A stretch of DNA of 12,356 nucleotides from Phenylobacterium sp. GTDB taxonomy: Bacteria; Pseudomonadota; Alphaproteobacteria; Caulobacterales; Caulobacteraceae. The DNA lies in NCBI GenBank assembly GCA_025350885.1, contig JANXXA010000560.1:1-12356 (forward strand), read 5' to 3'. Below, in pieces: positions 1-6,765 of the stretch. The position numbers were made by a program, and so were the translations under genes. Each line of letters begins with the position of its first letter. The first letter of the stretch is position 1. The notes under the pieces are model-generated. The model was not told the origin of the DNA. It saw nothing but the letters and a program-made list of their open reading frames with translations, and ran no database searches.

Positions 1-329
1 ATCTCGATCTGTCGCTTGGCGATCAGCGGCCGGGCGATCGAGGTGCCCAGCAGGTACTGACCCTCGTAGACGGTGTTGGCGCGAAACATCGGGAAGACGA
101 AGTCGCGGACGAACTCCTCGCGCACGTCCTCGATGAAGATATTCTCGGGCTTCACCCCGGCGGCCAGCGCCTTGGCACGGGCGGGTTCCAGCTCCTCGCC
201 CTGGCCCAGGTCGGCGGTGAAGGTCACCACCTCGGCGGCATATTCGGTCTGCAGCCACTTCAGGATGATCGAGGTGTCCAGCCCGCCGGAATAGGCCAGC
301 ACGACTTTCTTGATGGGCGTTACGGCCAT
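1..329 (-). CDS. argG: Argininosuccinate synthase, N-terminal part (truncated by window edge)
   Basis: ArgG joins citrulline and aspartate, using ATP, to make argininosuccinate, the penultimate step of arginine synthesis in the cytoplasm. Only the first 109 codons are present; the gene runs off the left edge. The N-terminus carries the ATP-pyrophosphatase loop AYSGGLDTS at residues 12-20. Further on, the pattern [18 protein letters not shown] is the citrulline/aspartate-binding region typical of the family. The ATG at 329 gives the normal N-terminus ([16 protein letters not shown]). No good Shine-Dalgarno sequence precedes it. The upstream gene on the same strand ends 66 nt away at 396. A weak sigma70-like pair lies in that gap on the minus strand: TTGAAC at 399-394 and TTAAAG at 376-371, 17 nt apart. 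argG may therefore have its own promoter. The identity is very secure; the promoter is speculative. Confidence 0.97.
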   Translation of the reverse strand, partial: MAVTPIKKVVLAYSGGLDTSIILKWLQTEYAAEVVTFTADLGQGEELEPARAKALAAGVKPENIFIEDVREEFVRDFVFPMFRANTVYEGQYLLGTSIARPLIAKRQIE

Positions 330-395
330 GGCGGCGTCCGGGCTGGGGTGGGCTTCAAAGGGTCGCGGGCCTTTAACGGCCAATGGCGGCCGCGT

Positions 396-761
396 TCAAG
401 GCTTAAGCGCGCCTTCCTGCTCCAGCACCGCCATCGACGCCTTCAGCCAGCGCAGATAGGCCAGCGCGAACAGCGAGGCGGCCAGCGCGCGCACGCCGAA
501 CAGGATCAGCACCGCATCGCCCGCGGCGACCTGATTGCGGTTGACCACCACCAGGATGACGCTGACCACGAAGGCGACGACGGGCATGGTCAGCAGGGCG
601 GAGTTGCGTTTGGCCCGCCACATGGGCGCCCCGTCGGCGCGAAACTGCATCGGCATCCGGGTCTCCGGCGTCGTGCGCGCCCAGGCCTGGCGCGCCGCGC
701 CGGCCATGATCGACAGCGCCAGGATCCAGGCGATGTCGCCGGCATAGGTGAGAACGGGCAT
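396..761 (-). CDS. Small membrane protein with DUF1648-like motif, coupled to kup
   Basis: A 121-residue predicted inner-membrane protein. Hydrophobic segments lie at about residues 5-22, 55-76 and 82-105. Between the first two is a short polar stretch with P37, F40, G44, W48 and K51. It resembles the P-x-H-F-x-x-x-G-x-P-x-x-W-x-x-K motif of DUF1648/SdpI-type proteins, although the usual histidine is glutamine here. The start at 761 is chosen because AGGTGAG lies 9 nt upstream, inside the last codons of kup, and the ATG follows the kup stop by only 2 nt. Translation is therefore probably coupled to kup. A longer reading frame extending into kup is just overlap. Function is unknown. The coupling suggests a role alongside potassium uptake or an envelope function, but that is inference from position only. 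Confidence 0.8.
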   Translation of the reverse strand: MPVLTYAGDIAWILALSIMAGAARQAWARTTPETRMPMQFRADGAPMWRAKRNSALLTMPVVAFVVSVILVVVNRNQVAAGDAVLILFGVRALAASLFALAYLRWLKASMAVLEQEGALKP

Positions 762-763
762 GG

Positions 764-2683
764 CTAGATGCTCACCTGGGTTCCGAGCTCGACCACCCGG
801 CCGGGGGGAATCTTGTAGAAATCCGTCGGATTGGCGGCGTTCTTCATCAGGAAAATGAACAACTTGTCCTGCCACAGCGGCATGCCCGACTGCGCGGAGG
901 GGACGACGGAGCGGCGGCCGAGGAAGAAGCTGGTGGCCATGATGTCGAACTTCAGGCCGAGCTTCCGACACAGGCCCAGCGCCTTGGGCAGGTTCGGGCT
1001 TTCCATGAAGCCGTAGGTGACGATCACCTTCTTGAAGTCATCGTTGACCGGTTCGATACGGACTCGATGGTCGTCGCTGACCCGCGGCGTCTCGGCGGTC
1101 TCGATGGTCAGGACGATGTTTTTCTCATGCAGCACCTTGTTATGCTTGAGGTTGTGCATCAGCGCCACCGGCGCCATGGCCGCGTCCGAGGTCAGGAAGA
1201 TCGCCGTGCCGGGCGCGCGGTGCGGCGCCCGGGCCTTGAGGATTTCCGACAGCTCGAGCAACGGCACCGAGTCGCGCCGGGTCTTGTCGGTGAGGATCTG
1301 CGCGCCACGGGTCCAGGTCCACATCACCACGACGATCAGCGTCGCCAGCGCGAGCGGCAGCCAGGCGCCATTGAGGAACTTGAGCAAGTTCGAGGAAATG
1401 AAGGTGATGTCCAGCACGCCGAAGCCGCCGGCGGCCGCAAGCGCCAACCACAACGGCCGCTTCCACATGAAGCGCATGATCGCAAAGAACAGCAGCGTAT
1501 CGACGAACATGGCTCCGGTGACGGCGATGCCGTAGGCCGAGGCCAGATTCGACGACGTCTTGAAGGTGAACAGCAGGATCAGCACGCCGATCATCAGGGC
1601 GGTGTTGACCTGCGGCACGAAGATCTGTCCAGCCTGGGTTTCCGAGGTCCGAAGGATCGAGATGCGCGGGAACAGGCCCAGTTGCACCGCCTGCTGGGTC
1701 ATCGAGAAGGCGCCGGTGATCACCGCCTGGCTGGCGATGATCGCCGCGGCTGTGGCCAGCAGGATGACCGGCCAGTAGATCGCCTGGGGGATCATCTCGA
1801 AGAACGGGTTCGAGCGCGTCGCCGGGTGGTGCAGCACCATCGCGCCCTGTCCCAGATAGTTGAGCAGAAGGCTCGGCAGCACGAACACCAGCCAGGCCAT
1901 CCGGATCGGATTGCGTCCGAAGTGGCCCATGTCGGCGTACAGCGCCTCGGCTCCTGTCACCGCGAGAAATACGCTGCCCAGGATGATGAAGCCCAGGAAG
2001 CCGTTGTCGATCAGGAAGATGATGCCGTAGTGCGGCGAGAGCGCCCGGAAGATCGTCGGGTCTTCGGCGATATGATAGATGCCCAGCCCGGCAAGGACCA
2101 GAAACCACACGGCGCAGATCGGGCCGAAGAATCTGGCGACCGCCGCTGTCCCCTTGGCCTGCACCAGGAACAGCGCGATCAGGATGCCCGCCGAGATCGG
2201 CAGCACCAGATTGGCGACCTCGTGGGGCGCGCCGGGGGCGTCGCGCACGCCCTCGACCGCTGACAGCACCGTCACTGCCGGCGTGATGATCCCGTCGCCA
2301 TAGAACAGCGCGGCGCCGATCATCCCCAGCAGCAGAACCCAGCCCGATCGCTGGGGTATGAACCGCTGGGCCAGCGCCATCAGCGCCAGGGTGCCGCCCT
2401 CGCCCTTGTTGTCGGCGCGCATCAGGAAGATCACGTACTTGACCGTGACGATCAGGATCAGCGCCCAGGTAACCAGCGAGACCACGCCGAGCACGGCCAC
2501 CGATGGATCGACCGTGGCGCGGGTGTGCCGCAGCGCTTCGCGCATGGCGTAGAGCGGACTGGTGCCGATATCGCCGAACACCACGCCCATGGAGCCCAGC
2601 GCCAGCCCCCAGAAACTCTCGGCATGCGGGGAGCGATGCGACTCCTCGGACGCCACGGGGGCGCCGCCGGCCGGATCAGCCAT
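764..2683 (-). CDS. kup: Low-affinity potassium transporter Kup
   Basis: Kup (KUP/HAK/KT family) takes up potassium across the inner membrane, probably with protons. The 639-residue protein has about twelve membrane segments in its first 430 or so residues, then a soluble C-terminal domain, close to the usual 620-640 residues. The family signature GVVFGDIGTSPLYA is at about residues 33-46 and GDGIITPAVTVLSAVEG in the third membrane segment. The end carries FFLGRRSVVP, MPLWQDKLFIFLMKNA and the family-typical PPGRVVELGTQVSI. I place the start at 2683 because GGAG lies 7 nt upstream. A 24-codon upstream extension uses rare codons (AGA, ACA, ACT) and looks non-coding. It is the first gene of a probable two-gene unit with the small membrane protein downstream and is divergent from the dehydrogenase at 2839. 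Confidence 0.97.
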   Translation of the reverse strand: MADPAGGAPVASEESHRSPHAESFWGLALGSMGVVFGDIGTSPLYAMREALRHTRATVDPSVAVLGVVSLVTWALILIVTVKYVIFLMRADNKGEGGTLALMALAQRFIPQRSGWVLLLGMIGAALFYGDGIITPAVTVLSAVEGVRDAPGAPHEVANLVLPISAGILIALFLVQAKGTAAVARFFGPICAVWFLVLAGLGIYHIAEDPTIFRALSPHYGIIFLIDNGFLGFIILGSVFLAVTGAEALYADMGHFGRNPIRMAWLVFVLPSLLLNYLGQGAMVLHHPATRSNPFFEMIPQAIYWPVILLATAAAIIASQAVITGAFSMTQQAVQLGLFPRISILRTSETQAGQIFVPQVNTALMIGVLILLFTFKTSSNLASAYGIAVTGAMFVDTLLFFAIMRFMWKRPLWLALAAAGGFGVLDITFISSNLLKFLNGAWLPLALATLIVVVMWTWTRGAQILTDKTRRDSVPLLELSEILKARAPHRAPGTAIFLTSDAAMAPVALMHNLKHNKVLHEKNIVLTIETAETPRVSDDHRVRIEPVNDDFKKVIVTYGFMESPNLPKALGLCRKLGLKFDIMATSFFLGRRSVVPSAQSGMPLWQDKLFIFLMKNAANPTDFYKIPPGRVVELGTQVSI

Positions 2684-2838
2684 CCAAGTTCTCCGGGAAC
2701 GAAACGCTGTTCCCTTGGGGCGGCCCGATGCCGTCTTGCGGCGGGCGCGATACACCCAATCCGGACCCCGTTCAATGGCGTGGCCCTTTGCGGACCCGCT
2801 TGGGGGCTCTAGTTTCCGCGGACCAACGGGAGACCGAC
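2684..2838. promoter_or_regulatory. Divergent intergenic region between kup and SDR gene
   Basis: This 155-bp gap must hold the 5' signals of both genes. On the minus strand there is a weak sigma70-like pair, TTGAAC (2775-2770) and TATCGC (2752-2747), with a 17-nt spacer. It would start kup RNA near 2740 and leave a leader of about 57 nt. Within that leader GGGAAC and GTTCCC (2714-2709 and 2700-2695) can form a 6-bp hairpin directly before the kup Shine-Dalgarno sequence. On the plus strand I see GGGAGA before the ATG at 2839 but no convincing promoter. The boxes are weak and unproven. Confidence 0.3.
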
Positions 2839-3639
2839 ATGGATCGCAGACTGGCGCTGGTGACCGGCGCCTCGGCCGGCATCGGGGCGGCGTTCGCCCG
2901 CATCCTGGCCAGCCACGGCTATGATGTGGCCCTGACCGCGCGCCGCACCGAGCGGCTGGAGAAGCTCGCCGAGGAGATCTCGCTGCGCTATGGCGTGGAA
3001 GCCCTGACGGTCGCCGCCGACCTGGCCGAGCCGCAGGCGCCGGGACAGATTCTCGACCACCTCACCGCCCACGGTCGCACCGTCGACGCCCTGGTCAACA
3101 ACGCCGGCTATGGCCTGCCGGGCGCCTATGCCGACACCCGCTGGGAAGATCAGCGGGCGTTTATCCAGGTAATGATGACCGCGCCGGCGGAACTGGCCCA
3201 CCGGGTGCTGCCGGGGATGATCCATCGGCGCTTTGGCCGGATCGTCAACGTGGCCTCGCTGGCCGGGCTGGTCCCGCCCGCGGCCGGCCACACGCTCTAT
3301 GGCGCGACCCAGGCCTTCCTGGTGCGGTTTTCCCAGAGCCTGCATCTGGAGACCCAGGCGCTGGGGGTGCACGTGAGCGCGCTCTGCCCCGGCTTCACCT
3401 TCTCGGAATTTCACGACGTCAACGGCACGCGCGCGCAGATCAGCCGATCGACCCCGCCTTGGCTTTGGCTAGGCGCCGACGAGGTGGCCGCCGCGGGCTA
3501 TGAGGCGGTGGAGGCCAACCGCCCGGTCTGCGTGCCCGGCGCGCCCAACAAGGCGATCGCCGCGGTCGCCAAGCTGATCCCCGACGACTGGGCGCTGGCG
3601 CTTATGGCCTGGCAGGGACCGCGGTTCCGGAAGGTGTAG
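2839..3639 (+). CDS. Short-chain dehydrogenase/reductase with glutamine in place of the catalytic lysine
   Basis: A 266-residue classical SDR, expected to be an NAD(P)-dependent oxidoreductase of unknown substrate. The Rossmann nucleotide loop TGASAGIG is at residues 9-16, the NNAG motif at 87-90, the catalytic serine at S140 and the tyrosine at Y154. The residue four after the tyrosine, normally lysine (YxxxK), is Q158 (codon CAG, 3310-3312). The position normally held by the tetrad asparagine also looks changed, to M112, though I recall that being common in this alphaproteobacterial subfamily. GGGAG lies just upstream of the ATG. The gene is divergent from kup and its last 38 bp overlap the convergent marC-family gene. 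The PGFTFSEFH segment is the usual post-catalytic loop. The fold is certain; activity is doubtful if the glutamine is real. Confidence 0.93.
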   Translation: MDRRLALVTGASAGIGAAFARILASHGYDVALTARRTERLEKLAEEISLRYGVEALTVAADLAEPQAPGQILDHLTAHGRTVDALVNNAGYGLPGAYADTRWEDQRAFIQVMMTAPAELAHRVLPGMIHRRFGRIVNVASLAGLVPPAAGHTLYGATQAFLVRFSQSLHLETQALGVHVSALCPGFTFSEFHDVNGTRAQISRSTPPWLWLGADEVAAAGYEAVEANRPVCVPGAPNKAIAAVAKLIPDDWALALMAWQGPRFRKV

Positions 3640-4318
3640 CGTAGGGTGCGGCGGCCTCGGGGCGGACGATGCCGTTGGTGGAATCGGCGACGCCGGCCAG
3701 GAGGAACTGCACGGCCATGGCGCAGAGGATCAGGCCCAGCACGCGTACGATGATCGACAGTCCGATCCTGCCAAGCACCTTGCTGATCGGTGGCGTCGCC
3801 AGGAAGGACAAAAGGGTCGCCACCGAGACCGCCAGGATCGCGCCCAGCCCCATGGCCGTGCCGGATAGGCCAAAGGCGCGGGCCTGGATGGCGTAGATGA
3901 TGACCGTGGAAATCGCGCCAGGCCCGATCAGCAGCGGCATGGCGAAGGGCACAATCATCTGCTCGACCCGACGGCGCACATAGGTGCGGGTATCGTCGGC
4001 GGTGGCCTCGGCGGCGCTGGCGAAGCCGGAGGTGAAGTCGTCGCCGACCATCTTCAGGCCCAGGATGAACAGGATCACCCCGCCGGCGATGCGGAAGGCC
4101 GGCAGCGAAATGCCGAAAAAGGTCAAGAGACTTAGGCCGGAGAAATAGAAGAAGGTCAGGAACCCCAGGACGAAGACCGAAATCACCAGGGCGATCTGCG
4201 CCCGTTCACGGCCGCTGGCGCCCACGGTGGAGGCGGCGAACACCGGCACGTTCCCGATCGGATCGAGCAGGGCGAAGAGCGCCACGAAGAAGTTGACCGC
4301 GAAGTCCCAATGGATCAT
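3602..4318 (-). CDS. MarC family integral membrane protein
   Basis: A 238-residue membrane protein of the MarC (UPF0056/NAAT) family. MarC was once linked to multiple antibiotic resistance, but no transport role is firmly established. It has about six hydrophobic segments: roughly residues 5-27, 40-62, 70-88, 118-140, 148-172 and 185-210. The family-typical FFVALFALLDPIGNVPVF lies near the N-terminus, with a second, related repeat half around PFAMPLLIGPGAIST. The C-terminal 25 or so residues are low-complexity and lie partly in the 38-bp overlap with the convergent SDR gene, so the tail may be a recent extension. The ATG at 4318 lacks a Shine-Dalgarno sequence (CGGGGG directly precedes it), but GCTAAGAC sits 6 nt upstream, which suggests a leaderless transcript. 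It is divergent from pyrF. The family call is secure; the function is not known. Confidence 0.93.
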   Translation of the reverse strand: MIHWDFAVNFFVALFALLDPIGNVPVFAASTVGASGRERAQIALVISVFVLGFLTFFYFSGLSLLTFFGISLPAFRIAGGVILFILGLKMVGDDFTSGFASAAEATADDTRTYVRRRVEQMIVPFAMPLLIGPGAISTVIIYAIQARAFGLSGTAMGLGAILAVSVATLLSFLATPPISKVLGRIGLSIIVRVLGLILCAMAVQFLLAGVADSTNGIVRPEAAAPYATPSGTAVPARP

Positions 4319-4324
4319 CCCCCG

Positions 4325-4349
4325 GTCTTAGCCCAAATCCGCGCGCGAA
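4325..4349 (-). promoter_or_regulatory. Candidate housekeeping promoter for a leaderless marC-family transcript
   Basis: On the minus strand GCTAAGAC (4332-4325) fits the Caulobacter -10 consensus GCTANAWC except at one position. TTCGCGC (4349-4343) is a partial -35 match (5 of 7 to TTGACGS) with a 10-nt spacer. Six nucleotides separate the -10 box from the ATG, so transcription would start at or next to the initiation codon. This is a consensus comparison only. Confidence 0.35.
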
Positions 4350-4392
4350 CCGAACCCTCTCGGTCCGACGCCGCCTGTCCGGAGCCTTCGCC

Positions 4393-5127
4393 ATGCCCGA
4401 CGCCGCGCCCGCCGACCTCCTCGATGCGGCCACCCCGGTCGCCGATCCCCGCCTGATCGTGCCCCTGGATGTGCCCACGGCGGGCGAGGCCCGGGCCATG
4501 GTCGCCGCGCTGGGCCCGGCTATCAGCTTCTACAAGGTGGGGCTGGAACTCTTCGCCACCGATGGCATGGCGCTGGCCCGCGAGCTGAAGGGCCAGGGCA
4601 AGCAGGTGTTTCTCGACTGGAAGCTGCACGATATCGGCACGACCGTGCAGCGGGCCGCCGCCGCCATCGCCAGCGCGGGCTGCGACTTCATCACCGTCCA
4701 TGGCGAGCCGCAGGTGATGGCCGCCGCCGTGCGCGGCCGGGGCGCATCCTCGCTGAAGATCCTGGCCGTGACGGTGCTGACCAGTCTGGCCGATGAGGAT
4801 CTGGTCGAGATGGGCTACGCCGAAGGCGCCCGCGCGCTGGTCGAGCGCCGCATCCACCAGGCCATCGCCGCCGGCTGCGACGGGGTGGTCGCCAGTCCGC
4901 AGGAGGCCGCCCTGGCCCGCGCGCTGGGCGGCCGCGACTTCCTGGTGGTGACGCCGGGGGTCCGCCCGGACTGGTCGGCGAAGAACGATCAGGCCCGCGC
5001 CGCGACGCCGCTGGACGCGCTGAAAGCCGGCGCGTCGCACATCGTCTGCGGCCGCCCGATCACCGCCGCCAACGACCCCCGCGCCGCCGCCCTGCGCGTG
5101 GCGGCGGAGATGGCGCAGGCGGGGTAG
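4393..5127 (+). CDS. pyrF: Orotidine-5'-phosphate decarboxylase
   Basis: PyrF decarboxylates OMP to UMP, the last step of de novo pyrimidine synthesis, as a cytoplasmic TIM-barrel dimer. The 244-residue protein is close to the usual length. It starts with a short non-conserved tail of about 18 residues before LIVPLDVPTAGEA. The catalytic D-x-K-x-x-D motif is present as D75-W-K77-L-H-D80, with K77 the proton-donating lysine. FYKVGLELF precedes it, FITVHGE follows, and the phosphate-binding end shows VTPGVRPDWS and IVCGRPIT. GGAG lies 9 nt before the ATG. The gene is divergent from the marC-family gene, 74 nt apart, and ends 3 nt before the convergent DUF1674 gene. Confidence 0.97.
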   Translation: MPDAAPADLLDAATPVADPRLIVPLDVPTAGEARAMVAALGPAISFYKVGLELFATDGMALARELKGQGKQVFLDWKLHDIGTTVQRAAAAIASAGCDFITVHGEPQVMAAAVRGRGASSLKILAVTVLTSLADEDLVEMGYAEGARALVERRIHQAIAAGCDGVVASPQEAALARALGGRDFLVVTPGVRPDWSAKNDQARAATPLDALKAGASHIVCGRPITAANDPRAAALRVAAEMAQAG

Positions 5128-5130
5128 CGC

Positions 5131-5340
5131 CTAGAAGTCCACCGCGAGGCCTTTGCGTTCCCAATCGCCGAAGCGGGTGGGCTCCAGGCCCTTGGGGCCG
5201 CCCTGTTCGGGGCTGCTCTGCCTGGCGTTGGCGGCGGCGGCTTCGGCGGCCTGTCGGCGGGCTTCGGCCTCCTCGAGCGCGCGGCGCGCGGGCGGCGTCA
5301 GCGGCTTGTCGGGGGCGGCGTTGGGCGGCAGGTCGCTCAT
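5131..5340 (-). CDS. DUF1674 protein, SDHAF4-type succinate dehydrogenase assembly factor
   Basis: A 69-residue soluble protein. The C-terminal third, GGPKGLEPTRFGDWERKG followed by a terminal DF, is the DUF1674 signature. It is shared with eukaryotic SDHAF4 (yeast Sdh8), which binds the flavinated catalytic subunit of succinate dehydrogenase during assembly. The middle (about residues 16-41) is an alanine/glutamate/arginine-rich helix, and the N-terminus is proline-rich and probably disordered. The start at 5340 is preceded by AGGA with an 8-nt spacer. A 12-codon upstream extension has no such site. The gene is divergent from rsmB, and its stop lies 3 nt from that of the convergent pyrF. The family match is strong; the role in complex II assembly is inferred from homologues. 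Confidence 0.88.
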   Translation of the reverse strand: MSDLPPNAAPDKPLTPPARRALEEAEARRQAAEAAAANARQSSPEQGGPKGLEPTRFGDWERKGLAVDF

Positions 5341-5426
5341 CGCGGCAATCCTAAGCCCAGGATGCGCCCAGGGCAAAGCGCGGCATGGCTCTTGCGCCGC
5401 CGCGTGCGAACGGGCACGCCGCGTCG

Positions 5427-6728
5427 ATGAGCGATCTAGCCCCTCCGGACGCGCCGAGCGATGTCGCCGGCCTGCCTGCCCGCGCTGCGGCGCTGGACCT
5501 GCTGACCGCCGCGCTCGGGGGCCGCGCCGGCATGGACGAGGGCCTCAGCCACCCGGCGCTGGCCGCGCTGTCCGCCCGCGACCGCGCCTTCGCCCGCGCC
5601 CTGGTGATGGCCACGCTGCGCCACCTGGGCCCCATCGACGCGGCGCTGCAGGCCCGGGTGAAAAAAGCCCCGCCGGACAAGGTGGTGCAGATCCTGCGGC
5701 TCGGAGTCGCCCAGGCGTTTCTGTTGAAGACCCCCGCCCACGCGGCGGTCGCCACCTCCGTCGACCTGGTGGCGCGCGACAAGAGCCTGACGATGTTCAA
5801 GGGCCTGGTGAACGCGGTGCTGCGGGGCCTGCTGCGCGAGCCGCCGGAGCTGGCGGACCCTGACCTGCTGGCGCCCGGCTGGCTGCACGCCCGCTGGCGC
5901 GCGGCGTTTGGCGTGGAGGCGGCGCGCCAGGTGGCCGCGATGATCGCCGAGGAGCCGGCTACCGATCTGTCGGTGAAAGACACCAGCGCCGCCGCCGCCA
6001 TCGCCGCGGAACTGGAGGCGACGCTGCTGCCCGGCGGGACCCTGCGCACGTCGCGGCGCGGCGATCTGGCGATGTGGCCGGGGTTCGCCGAAGGCGGCTG
6101 GTGGGTGCAGGACGCCTCGGCCGCCATTGCCGCGCGGCTGCTCGCGGTCCAGCCGGGCGAGACCGCGCTGGACATGTGCGCCGCGCCGGGCGGCAAGACC
6201 CTGCAGCTGGCGGCGGCCGGCGGGACGGTCACCGCGCTGGATCGCGCGCCGCAACGGCTGAAGCGGGTCACCGAAAACCTCGCCCGCACCGGCCTGGCGG
6301 CGGAGACCGTGGCCGCCGACGCCGCCAACTGGAAGGACGGGCGCGGCTTCGACGCCGTCCTGCTGGACGCGCCCTGCTCGGCCACCGGCACGTTCCGCCG
6401 CCATCCCGACGTCCTGTGGGCGGCCAAGCCTAGCGATATCGCGGGTCTCGCCGCCGTGCAGTCCAAGCTGCTGGACGCCGCCGTGCGCCGCCTCAAGCCC
6501 CGCGGACGGCTGGTCTATTGCGTCTGTTCGCTGGAGCCCGAGGAAGGCGAGGGCCAGGTCGCGGCGTTCCTGTCGCGCACCCCCGGCGTCGCGCTGGACC
6601 CGATCGGCGCGGGCGAGGGCGGAGCGCCGACGGCGAGCCTGAACCCCGACGGGACACTGCGCATCCTGCCGCATCACACCCCGGGCGGGACCGACGGCTT
6701 CTATGTTGCGCGGTTCAGGAAGGCTTAG
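5427..6728 (+). CDS. rsmB: 16S rRNA (cytosine967-C5)-methyltransferase
   Basis: RsmB methylates C967 of 16S rRNA with S-adenosylmethionine. The protein has an N-terminal NusB-like RNA-binding domain (about residues 13-130, with [23 protein letters not shown] and VNAVLRGLLR). A Rossmann methyltransferase domain follows. Its SAM motif includes D249 and CAAPGGKT at 251-258. The PCSATG motif carries C317, and the second catalytic cysteine is C367 in VYCVCSLEPEEG. Both cysteines of the RCMT mechanism are therefore intact. I use the ATG at 5427 (433 residues), which gives the native-looking MSDLAPPDAPSD. An in-frame ATG at 5385 would add 14 residues with less typical codons and leave only 44 bp to the divergent DUF1674 gene. 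Neither start has a strong Shine-Dalgarno sequence. rpe follows after 37 nt. Confidence 0.95.
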   Translation: MSDLAPPDAPSDVAGLPARAAALDLLTAALGGRAGMDEGLSHPALAALSARDRAFARALVMATLRHLGPIDAALQARVKKAPPDKVVQILRLGVAQAFLLKTPAHAAVATSVDLVARDKSLTMFKGLVNAVLRGLLREPPELADPDLLAPGWLHARWRAAFGVEAARQVAAMIAEEPATDLSVKDTSAAAAIAAELEATLLPGGTLRTSRRGDLAMWPGFAEGGWWVQDASAAIAARLLAVQPGETALDMCAAPGGKTLQLAAAGGTVTALDRAPQRLKRVTENLARTGLAAETVAADAANWKDGRGFDAVLLDAPCSATGTFRRHPDVLWAAKPSDIAGLAAVQSKLLDAAVRRLKPRGRLVYCVCSLEPEEGEGQVAAFLSRTPGVALDPIGAGEGGAPTASLNPDGTLRILPHHTPGGTDGFYVARFRKA

Positions 6729-6730
6729 CC

Positions 6731-6759
6731 TTCACCGGACGGGGCGATTCAGCTAAGCC
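6731..6759 (+). promoter_or_regulatory. Candidate promoter for leaderless rpe transcript
   Basis: GCTAAGCC (6752-6759) is a partial match to the Caulobacter -10 box GCTANAWC. TTCACCG (6731-6737) is a partial -35 box (5 of 7) with a 14-nt spacer. The -10 box ends 6 nt before the rpe ATG, the same geometry as at the marC-family gene, and rpe has no properly spaced Shine-Dalgarno sequence. This would give rpe a transcript of its own in addition to read-through from rsmB. Evidence is consensus matching only. Confidence 0.3.
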
Positions 6760-6765
6760 CGGCGG

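Noticed and set aside
1067..2263. Long plus-strand open frame opposite kup
   Set aside because: Its translation is an arginine/histidine/glutamine-rich shadow typical of antisense frames in GC-rich DNA; the minus strand encodes an unmistakable Kup.
2684..2755. 24-residue N-terminal extension of Kup
   Set aside because: It contains rare codons, and the hairpin and Shine-Dalgarno sequence in this stretch favour a non-coding leader with the start at 2683.
2503..2838. N-terminal extension of the SDR into kup
   Set aside because: It is antisense to kup and the Rossmann motif must lie near the N-terminus; the ATG at 2839 has a Shine-Dalgarno sequence.
5351..6677. Two long minus-strand open frames opposite rsmB
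   Set aside because: Low-complexity Ser/Ala/Arg- and Gly/Gln/Arg-rich translations with no recognisable domain; rsmB on the other strand has all its catalytic motifs.
5351..6760. Recurrent octamer CTAAGCCC (5351, 6753, 9191) as a regulator binding motif
   Set aside because: The copies at 6753 and 9191 are better explained as -10-like promoter boxes. The one at 5351 has no matching -35 box, and three copies of a GC-rich octamer near gene starts are too few to claim a regulon.
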